Made by a program: the position numbers and the translations under genes. Shown piece after piece: positions 1 through 8,021 of a stretch of DNA of 14,754 nt. The stretch comes from Desulfobacterales bacterium (lineage in GTDB: Bacteria; Desulfobacterota; Desulfobacteria; Desulfobacterales; RPRI01), in NCBI GenBank assembly GCA_020052975.1, contig JAGVOC010000292.1, positions 1 to 14,754 on the forward strand, written 5' to 3'. The notes below the pieces were generated by a model that saw only the letters and a program-made list of their open reading frames with translations, had not been told where the DNA came from and did not search any database. Position 1 is the first letter of the stretch. Each line of letters starts with the position of its first letter.

Positions 1-2
1 AC

Positions 3-2321
3 ATAAACGGAAATGTCCTTTCAACAAGCACAACGAATCTCACAATCAGCAGTGATATTAAGCCCTCTGTGCTTCTCAAAGGACAGATATCCGTGGACAT
101 ACAGAGCATGCTTCAGGGAGAACCGGTGAACATAAGCTATAGCGTCACTAATATTGGAAACGTTGACCTTCCGCAGGTCGATCTCTCGATACTCAGTGTT
201 CATGTGGTAGAACTGACCGCATACGACACACTGACGGACCAGACCTCGCTCAGCATGGACCAGAGCTACGCAAACACGAAACCGCTGAGCACAGACACCT
301 ACAGCGCAAAGGACTATCTGGTAATCCTGAGAGCGAAGATAGGAGAGGAGGAAGAGACACTGGCAAGCACGTACTTCAGAGTAGAAGGCGCTCCTTCAGC
401 CCCGTCGCTCCATTCGCCGCAGGAGGGTGCAGACATCGAGACTTACATACCAGAACTTGCTGTCAACAACGCCTCTGATCCGAACGATGACGACCTCACC
501 TATGAGTTCGAGCTATATACAAACAGCGGCCTTACTACCCTTTCTGCTTCATCGGACATGCTCCCTGAGGCAGAGGGCATAACGTCCTGGCAGGTACCCC
601 TCACCCTTCAAGAAAACGCAGTCTACACTTGGAGGGCAAGGGCCTATGACGGACTCCTCTATGGAGAATGGATGCTGCCCGCATCATTCAGAGTGAACGT
701 AGTGGCTGAACCGCCCGGAGCGCCAACCCTCTCATCCCCTGCAAACAACTCAGATGTCGATACCCTGAGCCCTGTCCTTGTGGTCAACAACGCCTATGAC
801 CCTGACAGCACGAACCTTACCTATAACTATGAACTTGCCCTTGATTCAGGCTTCATGAACATAACTGCTTCAATAACAGGGGTATTCGAAGGCCAGGGCA
901 CAACCTCCTGGCAGGTTCCACAGGAACTGATGGACAATACAAGGTACTACTGGAGGGCGCAGGCAGACGACTGGCTGAATGTGGGCCCGTGGATGGAGAC
1001 ATCCACGTTCTTTGTGAATACGGCAAACGACGCTCCGGATGCCCCGGTGATCATCTCGCCTTCAGACGGTTCGGAGATTGCCACGACCTATACAGATATA
1101 ACAGCCTCGAACACAACCGACCTTGACAATGACACACTGACATATATATTCGAGCTCGACACAGTGAACACCTTTGATTCATCGAACCTGAGAATATCAG
1201 GCAATATCCCCGAAGGTTCTATTACAACCTCGTGGCCTGTGGAAGGACTTCTTGAAAACACAGAGTATCATGCACGCGTAAAGGCAAGCGACGGCCTTGC
1301 CGAGAGCGATTGGTCGGAAGTGATATGGTTCTTCGTCAATACGCTCAATGAAGCCCCTTCAGCGCCGGTTCTTGCCAACCCGTCCAATGGAGCAGGGGTG
1401 AACGTATTCACGCCCACTCTTTCTGTGCATAACTCCACAGACCCTGACAGAGATACACTGACCTACGAATACGAGTTGTATGGAGATCAGGCAATGACAA
1501 ACCTCGTCTCGTCAATAACAGGAGCGGAAGAAGGAGACATGATAACCTCATGGATCGAACCAGTCACCCTTACTGAGAACCATACCTACTATTGGCAGGC
1601 GAGGGCATTTGATGGAGAACTCTATAGCGGATGGATGCCTCTTGCTTCATTCATGGTAAACACGGCAAATGACGCGCCGGGTGCGCCTGCACTCCATGCG
1701 CCTGCCGAAGGAAGCAGCATCGATACCCTTCATCCAACACTATCGGTCTATAATGCAGAAGACCCTGACAGCGATATCCTGACCTATGACTTCGAGATAT
1801 ATTCAGGCGGGATTCTTGTAGATTCCTTCACCGGAATCCCCGAGGACATAGCGGGTATCACCCCTGTAACACTCATCAATCCTCTCGCCAATGATACGAC
1901 ATATACCTGGAAAGCGCGGGCATATGACAGTGACAGATACGGCGAGTGGATGACTACGGCGACGTTTACGGTACATCTGCCTGTTCAGAACATTACAGCC
2001 ACCATCGACTTTGATCCCAACACCCTGAACCAGAAGGACAAGGGCACATGGGTGACGGTTTACATCGAGCTGCCGCAGGGCTATGATGTGCATGACATTA
2101 TCGTATCCTCGCTTCTTCTTGAAGGCACAGTGCCTGTTGAGCCATGGCCATATGAAATAGAGGATTATGACAAAGACGGGATACCCGACCTCAAGGTGAA
2201 GTTCAACAGGGCAGAGGTAATCAGCATCCTGCCTGCCGGGGACAATGTGCCTGTACATGTCACAGGCACTGTCGGAACAGTGACCTTCGACGGAATAGAC
2301 ATCATACGGGTAATTCATTAA
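3..2321 (+). CDS. FN3-like repeat surface/secreted protein, 5'-truncated by the window edge
   Basis: The frame is open from the first bases of the window, so the true start lies upstream. A GTG at 69 is only an internal candidate. The first ~105 residues after that GTG look like a CARDB/Ig-like beta module (SVTNIGNVDLPQVDLSI). Five FN3-like modules follow, beginning at nt 390, 711, 1032, 1353 and 1674. Each opens with (A/P)PxAPxL and carries a DPDxDxLTYxFEL strand, a W-x-A-R-A-x-D strand and an ending such as FxVNTAND. A different C-terminal domain (from about 1980) holds an acidic DYDKDGIPDLKV segment and ends in GTVTFDGIDIIRVIH. No catalytic motif is visible. The gene ends 16 nt before the transglutaminase-domain gene, so the two probably form an operon. 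A structural or adhesive role outside the cytoplasm is inferred from the repeats alone. Confidence 0.85.
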   Translation: MNGNVLSTSTTNLTISSDIKPSVLLKGQISVDIQSMLQGEPVNISYSVTNIGNVDLPQVDLSILSVHVVELTAYDTLTDQTSLSMDQSYANTKPLSTDTYSAKDYLVILRAKIGEEEETLASTYFRVEGAPSAPSLHSPQEGADIETYIPELAVNNASDPNDDDLTYEFELYTNSGLTTLSASSDMLPEAEGITSWQVPLTLQENAVYTWRARAYDGLLYGEWMLPASFRVNVVAEPPGAPTLSSPANNSDVDTLSPVLVVNNAYDPDSTNLTYNYELALDSGFMNITASITGVFEGQGTTSWQVPQELMDNTRYYWRAQADDWLNVGPWMETSTFFVNTANDAPDAPVIISPSDGSEIATTYTDITASNTTDLDNDTLTYIFELDTVNTFDSSNLRISGNIPEGSITTSWPVEGLLENTEYHARVKASDGLAESDWSEVIWFFVNTLNEAPSAPVLANPSNGAGVNVFTPTLSVHNSTDPDRDTLTYEYELYGDQAMTNLVSSITGAEEGDMITSWIEPVTLTENHTYYWQARAFDGELYSGWMPLASFMVNTANDAPGAPALHAPAEGSSIDTLHPTLSVYNAEDPDSDILTYDFEIYSGGILVDSFTGIPEDIAGITPVTLINPLANDTTYTWKARAYDSDRYGEWMTTATFTVHLPVQNITATIDFDPNTLNQKDKGTWVTVYIELPQGYDVHDIIVSSLLLEGTVPVEPWPYEIEDYDKDGIPDLKVKFNRAEVISILPAGDNVPVHVTGTVGTVTFDGIDIIRVIH
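390..1979 (+). repeat. Five tandem FN3-like modules with exact 321-nt period
   Basis: Successive module starts (390, 711, 1032, 1353, 1674) are each exactly 321 nt, or 107 codons, apart. The last module is about 102 codons long. Sequence between modules is clearly diverged, although short blocks recur (AxDPDxDxLTY, the Trp-containing YTWRARAYD strand, WM..A.F.VN). The identical length of diverged units indicates old duplication with strict length conservation of a folded module. Confidence 0.8.
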
Positions 2322-2337
2322 TATTGGAGGGAAAGCG

Positions 2338-5300
2338 ATGCAATCAAGATACAACATAACGCTCAGAATCATATCGGTGATAGTCCTCTGCTTCTTCACC
2401 TGGACATTTGGAGGGGTGTTCGACATAGCCTATGCTTTTAAAAACAGTCAGCAGTCAATAGGCAATAGTCAGTTTAAAGGACAAGAGTCCAACGCACAAA
2501 AACCGGAAGAGAAGCTTGAAAAGACCCTGAACGACCTTGAACAAATCCTTTCAGACACCTCCACTGACACAGATACAAAAAAGGGCAAGGCAAAGGGAAA
2601 GAAAGGGGAGATCGAGGCCCTTGATGTGGAGATGAAGAAACAGTTCTCCGCCACAGAGAAGAAACTGAAGGACGAAGGGCTTCCCTATGAGATACTGGAG
2701 AGGCATTACGACTTCGTTAAGAAGTACGACAGCAACCTGAACGAACTGAAGAACAACCTTGATACAATAGATAAAGCCAAAGACAGGAAAGAGGTAGAGG
2801 TAAAGGTAGAGGAAACAAAGAAATTCCTCGAAAAGGTAAAGCCTCCAAAGAAACATGTCCCCCTCGACCCGAACAAACTTCCCCACAGGACAATGGAGCC
2901 AGTGTTCACAGACCCGAGGGAAAAGCCGGAACAGTTTGAAAAAGACAGTAATCAGTATGCAGTAAGCACTAAGCAGCAAAAGCCGATCCTCGTCGCGTCG
3001 AATGGTTCATTAAATGGTATTTTATCTCAAGACTCTACGCTCTATGCTCAAAGCTCTTTGCTCATGGCAGCAGCAACTCCCCCAGCCTCATCCGACCTTG
3101 CAGAAACCATCGAAGTGAAATTTACCCCTGCAATACAGGCAAAGGCAGCGGAGCTCGGACATAACCCGACAAAGATATACAACTGGGTGAGAAACAACAT
3201 CGAATACGTCCCGACATATGGAAGTATCCAGGGGGCAGACATGTGCCTTCAGACAAAGCAGTGCAACGACTTTGATACGGCATCATTATTAATAGTCCTT
3301 CTCCGTGCCTCAGGCATTCACTCCAGGTATGTCTATGGGACGGTTGAGATACCGATCGAAAAGGTAAAGAATTGGGTAGGTGGGTTTACCGATTCCATGG
3401 AAGCCCTCCGACTTCTTGCATCTGCAAGAATACCGACAAAAGGGATGGTAGAAGGCGGTGCAGTCAAATATGCCCGTATTGAGCATGTATGGGTAGAAGC
3501 ATATATTGACTACATCCCATCAAGGGGCGCAAGGCACAGGGCAGGACAGGGAGACACATGGATACCGTTGGATGCGAGTTTCAAACAATACAATTACACT
3601 CAAGGGATAGACATTAAATCAGCAGTGCCTTTTGATGCTCAATCATTTATAGACCAGATCCAATCCACAGCCACCATCAACGAAACAGAAGGATATGTAA
3701 CCAATGTAAATTCTTTATTCATCCAGCAGACAATGACGGATTATCAGACACAGGTGCAGAACTACATATCGGAGCATTACCCCAATGCAACAGTGGGAGA
3801 CGTGCTCGGGAAGAAAGAGATACAGAAACAGGAATTCTCCTATCTGTTGGGGACATTGCCCTATAAGACAATAGTAAAAGGTGCAACCTATGCAAGCATC
3901 CCTGATACCCTGCGACACAAACTGAACTTCAACGTCATAAAGGATATCTACGACAGTGAATTGGGCACTCCGATTAACATAACCAAAAGCCTTCCTGAGC
4001 TTGCAGGGAAGAAGATAACGTTAAGCTATTCCCCAGCAACGGCACAGGATGAAGCAGTTATCAACTCCTATCTCCCAAAACCCCATGCAGACGGCACACC
4101 GATACAGCCCAATGAACTGCCTTCTTCTTTGCCCTCGTATCTGATAAACTTGAAACCGGAACTGAGAGTGGACGGCGTAGTAATAGCAACCGGGACAATT
4201 GTTACGATGGGGAGTACCGAGACATTCAATATGACATTCACCGCTCCCAAACAGAGCGCTGATGTGATAACGAATCCGATAGAGGCAGGGGAGTATCTGG
4301 GAATTGCCCTTGATCTTGGGAGGATATCGCCGGAGCAGATGACAGCTTTAAAGGCAAGGCTGGAGGCAACGAAGGCAAAACTGGAAGCAGGGAATTTCTC
4401 TCAAGTGACACAAGATGATGTCTTCGGAGATATGCTTTCTATTACTGCTACACTATATAATGCCCGCATAGATGGTTACGATATGGTATTAGCTCACTCA
4501 TTAGGTGTAAAAGCTGTGAGAGTCCCGTCAGAAGCAATATTTCAGACTACTCTTGATGTAAATTATATCCTCGGCATACCCCTGCGCACCTTTGCGGGAG
4601 GATTAATGATGGATGCTGACCGCAATATTAGTTTTGTGAAGGCGTTAGATGGCAATACTAAAAAGACTGTCCAGTTCATGCAATACTCTGGAATAAACGG
4701 GTCGACTCAAGAGCATCGTGTACCAGAAAAGCTATTTTCAAGCACAGACGATGCTGTAGAGGGTATTTCAGCAGCAAAGGCATTGCAGATAGCAAATGAC
4801 AGCGGAATACCTATATATACAATTACAAAGAACAATATTGATACAATCGCTCCGATATTGCAGATTGATGCCTCTGTTATAAATGACATACGCAACGCAG
4901 TGAACGCCGGGAAGGAAGCAATTGTATCAAAGACGAACATCAACTACCAGGGATGGATAGGGTGTGGTTATGTCATCGTGGATCCATCGGTTGGTAGCGC
5001 TGGTTATATGATAAGCGGTGGTATGAGTGGGGCTTATATTGTAAGCATGCTTGGCTTTCCGCCTCTTGTTTGGTCGTATATTGTACTTCATTCAGACTCA
5101 TGGGAGGATGTCAAGTTATTTATAGAAAAGTTTGTTGGCTTCGAGATTACAGAGCCAAAGGATTGGTGTGGCTCGGAGGGCTCTGAATGGGTACCTGATT
5201 ACCCCTTTGGAATCGATGCGCAGGTAGCGTGTATTAACCATGATAATTGTTATAAAGATGCGTCAACAGCGATTGATAAATTGCAATGTGACGTTATGTT

Positions 5301-5424
5301 GGGATGCGAATTGTATTATGATTGCATATTTCAAGGGCATGAAACTATTTTGTGTGGAGCCGTGGCAAATACTTATTCATTAGCGGTAATAATCTTTGGC
5401 TGGGAAGCATGGAGCAAAGCATGA
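2338..5424 (+). CDS. Secreted transglutaminase-like protein with C-terminal phospholipase A2-like domain
   Basis: The start is an ATG with GGAGG about 7 nt upstream. Residues 1-33 form a signal peptide (hydrophobic 11-29, AYA|F cleavage), so the protein is exported. Residues ~50-190 are Lys/Glu-rich and probably coiled coil. Residues ~258-415 are a transglutaminase/protease-like domain with a visible triad: Cys309 (KQCNDFDTASLL), His383 (EHVWVEAYI) and Asp412 (WIPLDASF). A long middle region ends in a YMISGG segment (residues 890-895). The remaining C-terminus carries a phospholipase A2-type signature: WCGSEGS (943-949), CINHDNCY (965-972) with the His968-Asp969 pair, then Cys984-Asp985. The PLA2-like end sits where polymorphic toxins carry a variable effector, and a small membrane-protein gene overlaps the stop codon. 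Lipase activity and toxin function are inferred. The family could instead act in envelope maturation. Confidence 0.8.
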   Translation: MQSRYNITLRIISVIVLCFFTWTFGGVFDIAYAFKNSQQSIGNSQFKGQESNAQKPEEKLEKTLNDLEQILSDTSTDTDTKKGKAKGKKGEIEALDVEMKKQFSATEKKLKDEGLPYEILERHYDFVKKYDSNLNELKNNLDTIDKAKDRKEVEVKVEETKKFLEKVKPPKKHVPLDPNKLPHRTMEPVFTDPREKPEQFEKDSNQYAVSTKQQKPILVASNGSLNGILSQDSTLYAQSSLLMAAATPPASSDLAETIEVKFTPAIQAKAAELGHNPTKIYNWVRNNIEYVPTYGSIQGADMCLQTKQCNDFDTASLLIVLLRASGIHSRYVYGTVEIPIEKVKNWVGGFTDSMEALRLLASARIPTKGMVEGGAVKYARIEHVWVEAYIDYIPSRGARHRAGQGDTWIPLDASFKQYNYTQGIDIKSAVPFDAQSFIDQIQSTATINETEGYVTNVNSLFIQQTMTDYQTQVQNYISEHYPNATVGDVLGKKEIQKQEFSYLLGTLPYKTIVKGATYASIPDTLRHKLNFNVIKDIYDSELGTPINITKSLPELAGKKITLSYSPATAQDEAVINSYLPKPHADGTPIQPNELPSSLPSYLINLKPELRVDGVVIATGTIVTMGSTETFNMTFTAPKQSADVITNPIEAGEYLGIALDLGRISPEQMTALKARLEATKAKLEAGNFSQVTQDDVFGDMLSITATLYNARIDGYDMVLAHSLGVKAVRVPSEAIFQTTLDVNYILGIPLRTFAGGLMMDADRNISFVKALDGNTKKTVQFMQYSGINGSTQEHRVPEKLFSSTDDAVEGISAAKALQIANDSGIPIYTITKNNIDTIAPILQIDASVINDIRNAVNAGKEAIVSKTNINYQGWIGCGYVIVDPSVGSAGYMISGGMSGAYIVSMLGFPPLVWSYIVLHSDSWEDVKLFIEKFVGFEITEPKDWCGSEGSEWVPDYPFGIDAQVACINHDNCYKDASTAIDKLQCDVMLGCELYYDCIFQGHETILCGAVANTYSLAVIIFGWEAWSKA

Positions 5425-5882
5425 TGACCATGAAGACATACCAGAAACAAGAAGACAAAAATATAAGTAATAGTCATAAAAGGATTGTAATTAATCTTCC
5501 AATATTTGTTGGAATTATAGTTCTTTTCTTCACTAAAACTGCAGATTGGATATCATTTTGGATATCACAGCATAAGATTCCGAAAGGTGGATTATCCGGT
5601 TTCCTGATAGGCTTTCTTATAGAAACATTGCTCGCTCAAATCATTCCTTTTTTAGTAATTGCGATGATTGTTCGGGGCTTAGTCAGAAAAGGAGCGGATA
5701 AAACAGAAATATACATCAAATTATCGTTTATGCTCATTCCAGTATCCATTCTGACAGCATATTGGCTTTTTGTTCATATTGACCCATTTGCCCGTGGGTT
5801 GCTGCTATTTATTAATGGGTTTCTAGTACTTATTGGACTTTTATTGGGGATAGTTGTTTGCAAAATTATTAGATCACAGTGA
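5421..5882 (+). CDS. Small four-helix membrane protein, candidate immunity partner of the PLA2-like protein
   Basis: The frame is open from 5352, but the ATG at 5421 is preferred. It forms a classic ATGA overlap with the preceding stop and has GGAG 6 nt upstream, giving 153 residues. ATGs at 5409, 5424 and 5430 are alternatives. After a polar N-terminus (KTYQKQEDKNISNSHKR) come four hydrophobic segments: around INLPIFVGIIVLFF, GFLIETLLAQIIPFLVIAMI, LSFMLIPVSILTAYWLFV and LLLFINGFLVLIGLLLGIV. I do not recognise the family. Translational coupling to a protein with a phospholipase-like tip suggests an immunity or membrane-protection role, as in toxin-immunity pairs, but this is inference from position. 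Base composition is much more AT-rich than upstream: a hand count gives 22% GC for 5461-5520 against 45% for 3541-3600. That fits a recently acquired partner gene. Confidence 0.7.
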   Translation: MMTMKTYQKQEDKNISNSHKRIVINLPIFVGIIVLFFTKTADWISFWISQHKIPKGGLSGFLIGFLIETLLAQIIPFLVIAMIVRGLVRKGADKTEIYIKLSFMLIPVSILTAYWLFVHIDPFARGLLLFINGFLVLIGLLLGIVVCKIIRSQ

Positions 5883-6350
5883 AACAGAAAAGAAATACAA
5901 GGTCTGATACTGTTTGATTATTCGAAAGAATATTTTAGGCGATCTCTTGTATACAACTGCTTTGTCCTGCCATGACGAACTTGGAGACAAAAACGAACAG
6001 GGGTCACCCATTAAAAGGCCCCTTGTCAATAGACAAACGGCTGGTATCGGACATATAAAGAAAAATATTCCTTATTTCATCGCCATAAGGCATGTCCTGC
6101 AACTAAATCGCTCCCGGTATTTCTTTCTTTTAGGTTGCAGATAGTCTTGAACTATTCCGCACCAGTCACCCATCAGGATCAAGACTTGCAGGAGATCTGA
6201 TTGTGTGTATAAGCGGAGAGACTTACTTCAGTCTCGAAGCCCCAGCGATACAAGACCCTTATTGCCCTCATGCCGTCCCTGGGTCGATTTGACCCCCAGA
6301 AAATCTTCGGTTCCATGCCGTGTCCAATCGGTTGATCACAGATCTTATAC
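5883..6350. other. Intergenic stretch without a supported gene
   Basis: About 470 nt separate the membrane-protein gene from the transposase element. Short open frames exist here on both strands, but none has a good ribosome site or a recognisable product. The only structure I see is a small imperfect hairpin at about 6279-6298 (GGGTC, 5-nt loop, GACCC). It might be a REP-like palindrome near the transposase. Confidence 0.4.
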
Positions 6351-6373
6351 GACTTAGGGGACGTTGTTTCTAA
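6351..6373 (+). repeat. Left inverted end of the RAYT element
   Basis: This pairs with 7410-7432 in inverted orientation. The core of 17 nt has 16 matches, and the outward extension needs one single-base gap. Confidence 0.6.
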
Positions 6374-6420
6374 AAGTGTAATTCTCTTGACAAACGAACG
6401 AGGCATCGTTAAACTCAACC

Positions 6421-7401
6421 ATGCCACGGCAAGCCCGACTGGATCTTCCCGGTGCCCTGCATCATATCATGGTGCGGGGTATCAATAAAACTACTATCTT
6501 CGAAGACGAACAAGACAGGTCCCGATTCCTGGAGCGCCTTGGTCAGAATGTCACTGATGGGAAGTGCAAAATATACGCTTGGGTTCTCATGAGCAATCAC
6601 GCCCATATTTTGTTTAAGAGTGGTAAAGACGGCGTATCCTCTGTTATGAGAAAACTCCTCACCTGGTATGCCCAAGACTATAATCGACGGCATAGCCGAA
6701 CCGGGCATCTGTTCGAAAACAGGTACAAATCCATCCTCTGCGAAGAAGACAACTACCTTTTGGCCCTTGTCCGCTACATCCATTTGAACCCTCTTCGCGC
6801 ACAGATCGTCAAGACCATAGAAGAATTGGACGACTATCAATGGAGCGGGCATCGTGACATAATCGGCAAAGCCAAAAACTCATGGATGGATACGGAGTAC
6901 GTTCTGTTTCAGTTCGGCAGGAGCCGGAGGAAAGCGCTCCATGAATATCGGAATTTTATGAGGGAGAGAACTGATCAGATTCAGATTAAGGAATTAACCG
7001 GGGGTGGAATGATACGAAGCAGGGGAGGATGGTCCCAGGTGCTGGCCCTGAGGAGAAGAGGGCAGAAACAGGAATTCGACGAACGCATATTAGGCGGTGG
7101 AGATTTTGTTGCTAAAGTCCTGAAAGAGACTGAAGAACGACAACTACGGCAACTGAAGAATAGGCGGGCCGGTCGAACGATTCAGATGATCGTTGATGAA
7201 GAATGCCGGAAGCGGGGAATAAGCCCCCAGGAGTTGATCGGCGGCAGCAAGAGGCGCAAGGTGAGCGATGCGCGCTCAGTGATTGCCATGAGGAGCAGGG
7301 ACGAGTTGGGAATATCATCGGCAGAGATTGCCCGCCATGTGGGTGTGAATACATCGAGCATCACAAGAGCAATAGAAAGGATAGGGAGGCGAGGTGGGTA
7401 A
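6421..7401 (+). CDS. REP-associated tyrosine transposase (Y1/HUH) with DnaA-like C-terminal helix-turn-helix
   Basis: The 326-residue protein opens with the family-typical MPRQARLDLPGALHHIMVRG. The metal-binding HUH motif is H60-A-H62 (MSNHAHILF). The catalytic tyrosine lies in WYAQDYNRRH (Tyr83 or Tyr87), followed by GHLFENRYKS and the conserved RYIHLNPLRA. The N-terminal ~180 residues are therefore a complete IS200-like single-strand nuclease/ligase domain. The C-terminal part (about 255-320) contains KVSDARSVIAMRSRDELG and an HTH ending in SSITRAIERI. It resembles the DNA-binding end of DnaA, a common fusion in this transposase group. The gene appears intact and could be active on short palindromes. 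It lies immediately left of the degraded CRISPR-Cas region, and a second, broken relative sits at the other end of that region. Confidence 0.88.
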   Translation: MPRQARLDLPGALHHIMVRGINKTTIFEDEQDRSRFLERLGQNVTDGKCKIYAWVLMSNHAHILFKSGKDGVSSVMRKLLTWYAQDYNRRHSRTGHLFENRYKSILCEEDNYLLALVRYIHLNPLRAQIVKTIEELDDYQWSGHRDIIGKAKNSWMDTEYVLFQFGRSRRKALHEYRNFMRERTDQIQIKELTGGGMIRSRGGWSQVLALRRRGQKQEFDERILGGGDFVAKVLKETEERQLRQLKNRRAGRTIQMIVDEECRKRGISPQELIGGSKRRKVSDARSVIAMRSRDELGISSAEIARHVGVNTSSITRAIERIGRRGG

Positions 7402-7409
7402 AGACACGA

Positions 7410-7432
7410 TTAGAAGCAACGTCCCCAAGTTC
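7410..7432 (-). repeat. Right inverted end of the RAYT element
   Basis: This is the inverted partner of 6351-6373. TTAGAAGCAACGTCCCC at 7410-7426 is the reverse complement of the left core with one mismatch. Confidence 0.6.
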
Positions 7433-7603
7433 ATTTTTAACCTGCCCGGCTCTTTTCTTCTGAGAATCGGCCGACACTCCGGAAGAAACAGCCTCTCATT
7501 CAATCTGCTGAACAAGAAGGCTGTAGAACCCAAAACGAGAAAACTCATTGTCGATGCAGGCGAATATTGGCCGGTGGGATGGGTTTACGTTTCAGGATTA
7601 TAA
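7427..7603 (+). pseudogene. Probable C-terminal remnant of a type III CRISPR RAMP gene
   Basis: The reading frame runs open through the right transposon end (from a GTG at 7394) to a TAA at 7601-7603. Its sequence from about 7427 looks like the end of a larger protein: KFIFNLPGSFLLRIGRHSG, a divergent stretch, then GEYWPVGWVYVSGL. A LLRIGRHSG strand followed by a terminal PxGWV is, from memory, typical of the C-terminus of RAMP proteins of the Csm5/Csm4 kind. The CRISPR leader and repeat remnants start 45 nt later, which fits. The N-terminal part of such a protein is missing. The transposase element occupies its place, so a deletion or insertion probably removed it. I cannot confirm the family by alignment, so the assignment is tentative. 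Confidence 0.4.
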
Positions 7604-7647
7604 CTGCCGTGATTGCATGAATTACGCATACGCATTTACGTGCTCGC

Positions 7648-7781
7648 TTTGTTCTTTGACAACCGACTGTTTATTCGCTTTCTCTGGTGCCTTGATGAAT
7701 AAAGGGTAGCGGCTTTTTTATCAAAAAGCGTTGAATTGTGCGACGTGAGAATCTAAGACTTGATGAATAAAGGATTGCGAC
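7648..7781 (+). CRISPR. Eroded CRISPR array upstream of the MNT/HEPN-cas1-cas2 genes
   Basis: The leader motif TTTGTTCTTTGACAAC at 7648-7663 is identical to 10253-10268 in the functional-looking leader. A 3' partial repeat lies at 7691-7713, matching repeat positions 15-37 with three mismatches and preceded by GGTGC as in the real leader end. After a 31-nt spacer-sized gap comes a nearly complete repeat at 7745-7781. It matches the downstream 37-nt repeat at 34 positions, with mismatches at repeat positions 1, 2 and 8. Both copies have the same orientation as the downstream array. This is best read as a decayed leader-proximal array end. Confidence 0.7.
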
Positions 7782-7964
7782 TCAATCTTTACTGTCTGGA
7801 TTGCCTTTGATAATTGGACATCTTTCAAATATCTCGGCGTTACCTTTGTGAAAAGCCTGATTATGGTGCCTTTTGACAGGCCACATAAGGAGAGAAAAAT
7901 TCTTTATTATCCTCCGCCATTGAATCTTGAGGCGTATTGCTTTAAGAAGAAAAGAGGGTGGTGA
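7782..7964 (+). pseudogene. Possible protein-coding remnant without a start codon, family unknown
   Basis: Directly after the last degenerate repeat a frame stays open for about 60 codons to a TGA at 7962-7964. It encodes a protein-like sequence with FKYLGVTFVKSLIMVPFDRP and ILYYPPPLNLEAYCF. No suitable start codon or ribosome site precedes it, because the frame runs back into a stop inside the repeat. It may be the tail of a lost cas or accessory gene. Sixty codons without a stop can also occur by chance, so support is weak. No function is assigned. Confidence 0.25.
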
Positions 7965-7997
7965 GCGATAATTATGATACATCATTTTTAATTACAT

Positions 7998-8006
7998 GCT
8001 AAAATT
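7998..8006 (+). promoter_or_regulatory. Candidate extended -10 promoter for the MNT-HEPN-cas1-cas2 genes
   Basis: TGC followed by TAAAAT at 7998-8006 resembles an extended -10 element and lies 16 nt before the start of the nucleotidyltransferase gene. No convincing -35 box is visible. Confidence 0.3.
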
Positions 8007-8021
8007 GGAACAGGAGATAAA

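Larger units (their letters stand above)
6351..7432 (+). mobile_element. RAYT-type element: transposase gene bracketed by inverted end sequences
   Basis: The block GGGGACGTTGTTTCTAA at 6357-6373 reappears inverted at 7410-7426 with one mismatch in 17. The similarity extends a few bases outward (ACTTAG versus ACTTG, one base shorter). The single gene between them is a REP-associated tyrosine transposase that starts 47 nt inside the left copy and ends 8 nt before the right copy. Inverted REP sequences flanking their own transposase gene are typical of RAYT loci. The exact element boundaries are not proven, because no target duplication is expected for this class. Confidence 0.55.

Noticed and set aside
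1803..2426. Long minus-strand open frame (207 codons)
   Set aside because: It is antisense to the FN3 protein and the start of the transglutaminase gene, rich in Cys/His/Tyr without domain character, and has no ribosome site. It is a shadow of coding sequence.
5914..6144. Small plus-strand open frame of 76 codons
   Set aside because: No ribosome site, low-complexity basic product, no recognisable family. Treated as noncoding.
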